The position numbers and the translations under genes were made by a program. Below the pieces are notes generated by a model. The model was not told the DNA's origin. It worked only from the letters and a program-made list of their open reading frames with translations, and ran no database searches. Below are positions 59,629-64,000 of a stretch of DNA of 64,000 bases, piece after piece; the stretch's first letter is position 1, and the number at the start of each line of letters is the position of its first letter. Source of the DNA: Bretschneidera sinensis (lineage: Eukaryota; Streptophyta; Magnoliopsida; Brassicales; Akaniaceae); NCBI GenBank assembly GCA_023935145.1, contig CM043697.1, forward strand, positions 44,164,501 to 44,228,500, written 5' to 3'.

Positions 59629-61445
59629 TGAGTTTCAAACCCAAGAGGGGGGTGAATTGGATTTTAAAAACTTTTACTAATTAACTTGCAAGTTTTTAAA
59701 TAGTTAAATACACAAAGCACACAATCAAATAATATACTTGAAAGTAAAAGAGTTTAGGAAGAGATAATGCAAACTCTGTTTATAGTGGTTCAGCAATATC
59801 AGAATCTCTCCGACCCTATGTTCACTCTCTTCAAGGAACCTCCTTGAAGCAGTCTACTAAAACCTTTAGTCGTGCAACTTCACGGGTGTTGTACAAACCT
59901 TACAACTGATCTATTTCTCACGGAAGCTCTAATGAAGTGTTTAATCCTAAACACTCTAAGAATTATACCAATTCTTTCCCTTTACAATAAATGAAATTTG
60001 CTATAAAGTAAATAGTAGAGAGATAACAATAAGTGCTTTTACAAATGAACAATATCTCTCTTTTAAGAACAAGCTTGAAGAATGGCTCAATAATAAATTT
60101 TTCAAAGCTTTTGAGAATTAATGAGCTATCTTGTGAATTGAATGTGTTCTCTTCTTGTTTAAATGCTCATTGAAGTGGGTTTATATAGCTTTGAATCAAT
60201 ATGGTTATTTGACACTGACTTGGTAGGTTTGGGGCATTAAATGCTCAAGTCCTGCATCTCAAATGGTCATATTTTTGAATTACCAGTCGACTGTGTGAAG
60301 TTACCAATCGGCTGGGTCTTCAACACCAGTTGATTGGGAACTTTGTGTCCCATATCCTAGTCGACTCTATACCAATCGACTGGGTTGTTATTCAACCCAA
60401 ATTTCCTTTTTTAAAAACAGTTTTTGACTTAGAAACTTTTTGTATTTGTATTTTTGTCAAATTCTTTTGTAAATTGAGTCATAAATCAAGCTGTGTAATT
60501 GAACATAATAGATTTACAATTGGTTCAATTACCTTAATGCTTATTCTAGATCTTCTGTCTTGTTTTGGTGTTTGAATCGCGTTGAGTTCTTGCATTTTGT
60601 TTCCGTACTGAATGCTTTTACCGCTTAAACATTTAGAAAAAACTGTTAGTGCAATTAGAGTAGTATTTTGTCATTATTAAAATCAAATACGGGTCAACAA
60701 TCTCCCTTTTTTTTTTATAATGACAAAACTACGGAGAGAAAAAACAGTTTTAAAAGCTAAATGTTGGTTTTTAGAAAAATTTGGGCAGAGCCTCCTCTAT
60801 TTTTCTGATAAAAATCAACTTGTTCAACATTCAAACACAGTTTAAATATAGTTACATCAACCTAACCAAGCAATGCAAGATAATATTACATTTTTCAATA
60901 TGTTCGGAGTAAAGCTTCCCCTAAATTTATGCTCTATTCTAAGTTTACATACAGGTTTCTTTGTTTATATTGATTTTTCTTATTTTTCTCCCCCGTTTTG
61001 ACAGTAGCAGAAAGGGTGGTCTAAACTCAAAAAATAAGTAAAATAAACACTATATCCATAAAAAGAAACTTGTGTACAAAAACTAGGCATGATTCGGAAT
61101 TGGGAAGACTTTTTGGGAAGAATCAAAAGCTTCCATACTAGTATAAGCACTTAAAGCATATAGTCGAGTACGAATAGTTCTACCCAAGAAACCATATAGC
61201 ATAAAAGTAACAGATATATATGAGCTAAAGTAAAAAAATGTAGACCAACACAGAGATATAGATACATCCATCTAATATGAGGTTTTAGGAAGCTGTCTGA
61301 GTACAATATATGAATGTATACAATGAAAAAAGATGTTTATGCTAAAATATCTAAGAGCTATATATACATATCAAAAAGGACAAAAAAAAATTCTCAACGA
61401 GCAGGACAATTAAAGCCGTCTCGAAGAAGATCCCAAAGCTCAGCC
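59629..61445. mobile_element. Unclassified insertion (LTR-like repeat)
   Basis: Starts TGAGTTTCAAACCCAAGAGG, with the CCAAGAGGGGGGTGAATTGG box seen at the start of many plant LTR repeats, and has AACAATCTCCC...ATAATGACAAAAC near 60700. It interrupts Tekay gag and pol. A cluster of CAGTCGACTG-like words lies at 60285-60390. No coding domain is recognised; the right end is approximate. Confidence 0.5.
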
Positions 61446-61983
61446 AAAGAGAATTTATCGGGGTTGTGTGATTAGTATGACTGATAAAGAATTTGAAGTT
61501 AATTGTTGCCTTTAGATATGACAGATTTTGATTTAATTCTGGGATGAATTGGTTATCTACATATCATGCTTGGATAGATTTTTTTAGGAAGAATGTGGTA
61601 TTCAGGATACCAGGACAAGAGGAGTTTAACTTTCAGGAAGAACATAAGATACTTGCCAACTGTCTTATTTCTACTCTGACTGCTAGTAAATGATTGAAGA
61701 AGGGTTGTGAGGGGTATTTGGCGTTTGTGGTGATTCTAGAAAAGAGATTAGGAAGTTAAAAGAAATCTTAGCAATGAAATATTTTTTGATGTGTTCTCTG
61801 AGGAGTTGTTTGGGTCGCCTCCCAACAGGGAGATTGAGTTTTCTATTGAGATGATTCCAAGATCAACACCCATATCTATAGCATCTTATAAAATGGCATC
61901 AGTTGAGTTGAGAGAATTAAAAGTTTAGCTTCAGGAGTTGATAGATAAACAATTTATTTGACCTAATATGTTGCCTTGGGGAG
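61446..61983 (+). pseudogene. Tekay pol remnant: protease end to RT start
   Basis: Broken plus-strand frames read MTDFDLILGMNWLSTYHAWI, NVVFRIPGQEEFNF and LKKGCEGYLAFVV, then the start of RT (SYKMA-like near 61885; LPWG at the end). This is the Tekay/Del AP-RT linker. Truncated at 61984 by the start of another LTR in the minus orientation. Confidence 0.75.
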
Positions 61984-64000
61984 TGTAACGACCCATCCCG
62001 GGTTGGCCACTCCCGAAACGATGTTATCACATTTTGAGAATCCCAGCACGACATATATATGCAACAATAAAAATAAATAACACCAAAAGAAATTTACATC
62101 AATCCGATCTTTAAACATTATATACAACGTAAAATGCATGAAAATTTACAAATAAATTTTTCGTGTTATTTTCTCATTAATCTGAGGATGTTAACACGTA
62201 CGTGGCTTATAGAAAATGACTTCTTTTGAACCTCAACTCACAGAACTATTTGTCAAACCTGCCACCTGAAATCATTGTACAATGAGTGGTGACCTTCACA
62301 AGCTCAGTGAATTAAATTTACTAAAAGTACTCATTTGTATAAACAGTCTTTTAATATTTAAATCAATTTATATCTCCTGCACTTGATACTAGCACTCTAC
62401 TACCACTACCCATGTCATAATGTCCATTCTCTATCATTCTCTTCCTCTTATTTATTGGTTCACCTCAATACCATCAATTATTTCATAATTACCTCGCAAT
62501 GAGGTTCACATCATAAAGTCTACCATCTAGATTATTCTTATCACCATAAATGTCTCTCTGTGATACTCATCCATCTATATTTATATTCACAATAATACAC
62601 CACACCTCAACATTTCAATAATCTTATCACATAACTGTATCTTTCAGTGAGACTCAACCATCATTAATTATATTCACAATAATACACCACACCTCAGCAT
62701 TTCGAAAATTTTATCACCATAATTGTCTCTTTCTGTGAGACTCAATCATCTATAATTAAATTCACAATTTATACATCACACATTAGTATTTCAATAATGT
62801 AAGCAATAATTAAAACAGATGCAATGCAATGAATGCATATGATAGGAACGTCTTCCCACCTGTCGACAGGTTGTTATTATCTTAGACCGACTGCCTTCCC
62901 GGTTCTTTCATTCTGATTTAGACCGATTGCCTTCCCGTTTCTTTCATTCTCATTTAGACTGACTGCCTTCTCGGTTCTTTCAGCTCTTCCCGGTTGCCAT
63001 GGGTTTATTTTTCAGCATATACTGGCTGGCACGGTTTTTTAATTAGACTGGCTGCCTTCCCGGTTCTTTTCTTTCTCATTTAATGCATATGCATATGAAC
63101 AATGATATCAAATGAACATATAAATAGTAACATAATTTTAAAACAATTAAATTGGCGTTCCTGATCATTCTTAAATTTATATAAAATTTTTCACTAAGAT
63201 TCTCTCATCCCAAATCACATCAAATTATCCATTAAAACTTATCAAGATTCACTAAAATTCATCCTAAATCTCATCAAATCATCCATCAAAGTTTGTTAAG
63301 ATCTACTAAATTTTATCTCCTCAAAAATTCATATCAAAATCTCAACCATGGCTCATAAAGAATTTCACTTCTCACTTTTACTATTAAATCAACTCATTTT
63401 TCTAATTATATTTCTTCTTACATAATAATTTTCTGCGATTCCAACATTTATACTATATCTATCCACCCAAAAATTTATCTACCACCCAATCATACTTTAA
63501 TAATTAAATTTAATATCATCACCAAATAATTGATTTTTATTTAGACTACTTAAAGTAAATCCAACTCACCACGTAGCTCTTAAAGCTGCTCGTGGATCAC
63601 CTCATTGCCTTTCCCGTTTCTCTCAGAAATTCCCCCAATTGTAGATCGTCAACACCTGACATCATATTTATATAAATTTTCTAATTTATTTCTCAATTCG
63701 ATATAAACCACACACTTTGAAAATTCCCACTTTGAATCCAGGAAAACTTCATAAATGTCAGAAATTCAAAAATAACCATTACATTATTACCTTATGCTTT
63801 TCTGATAGCTTTTCATGATTCTCTATGAAATTTCTTAGAAAACTCCAAAATTTTGCTCTTTCAGCATTTCTTTGAGTCCCCCAATGTTTTGAGAAAAACC
63901 AGAGATTGAAAGAAACTATGTGAAATCTTACGATTTCGCATAGGCGCATACACTTATATATGCGAAACTTTAGCTTTAGCCTCTAACTGCCCCCTCAAAA
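61984..64000 (-). repeat. Tekay/Del-type LTR (copy 3, minus), cut by the window end
   Basis: The plus strand begins TGTAACGACCCATCCCGGGT, the inverted end of the LTR. It is homologous to 39710-41830 over its visible 2.0 kb (shared CCACCTGTCGACAGGT, CCAACTCACCACGTAGCTC and AGATCGTCAACACCTGACAT). The TATA region has only a short TATATA (63955-63961). The rest lies beyond the window. Confidence 0.85.

Noticed and set aside
60330..60575. 81-aa ORF in the LTR-like insertion
   Set aside because: Lies in non-coding repeat sequence with CAGTCGACTG words; no domain.

Overview
The window is nuclear DNA of a flowering plant, most likely a eudicot. It is AT-rich, has GT-AG introns, and carries three ordinary plant genes in a large mass of transposable elements of plant type (Tat, Reina and Tekay/Del Ty3/gypsy lineages, Ty1/copia, LINE, SINE, hAT and Harbinger MITEs, and an endogenous pararetrovirus). 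No species call is possible from the sequence alone.

Host genes: (1) a ROP GTPase-activating protein (CRIB + RhoGAP, four exons, minus strand, 5562-8279); (2) a secretory class III peroxidase with the canonical four-exon structure (plus strand, 19611-21965); (3) an NPL4-like cofactor of CDC48 (plus strand, 44253-51214), whose two exons are separated by a 5.7-kb intron holding a MITE, a SINE and a diverged internal duplication. The genes are unrelated in function and do not form a cluster.

Layout: 1-3.8 kb is the 3' part of a Tat-type retrotransposon (sense plus) with an antisense gene, a 48-49-bp tandem array, PPT and 3' LTR. 3.8-8.4 kb holds the ROPGAP gene. 8.4-19.5 kb is AT-rich intergenic DNA with foldback elements and LTR fragments. 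19.6-22 kb holds the peroxidase. 22,487-35,488 is a structurally complete 13.0-kb Tat element in minus orientation, with two LTRs, a perfect 5-bp TSD (ATTAT), PBS, decayed gag-pol, an antisense ORF, a ~98-bp tandem array and a 1,255-bp solo LTR nested in the array. 36.8-43.6 kb is a pile of nested or deleted Reina, copia and Tekay pieces. 43.9-51.2 kb holds NPL4. 52.5-54.1 kb is a LINE relic. 54.2-57.3 kb is a relic of a caulimovirid (coat-protein-like, then movement-protein-like, then protease). 57.3-64 kb has Tekay LTRs in opposite orientation around fragments of a Tekay element.

Most notable signal: both Tat-type elements carry, antisense to gag-pol, a gene-like unit with its own TATA box and a shared protein domain (resembling the 'putative gypsy type transposon' family). 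In the left element this antisense gene has two well-formed introns on the antisense strand; removing the first joins two open frames exactly. Both elements also carry, between the antisense unit and the 3' LTR, tandem arrays of unrelated sequence whose monomers each contain a similar CCGAGC.../...GCTCGG hairpin.
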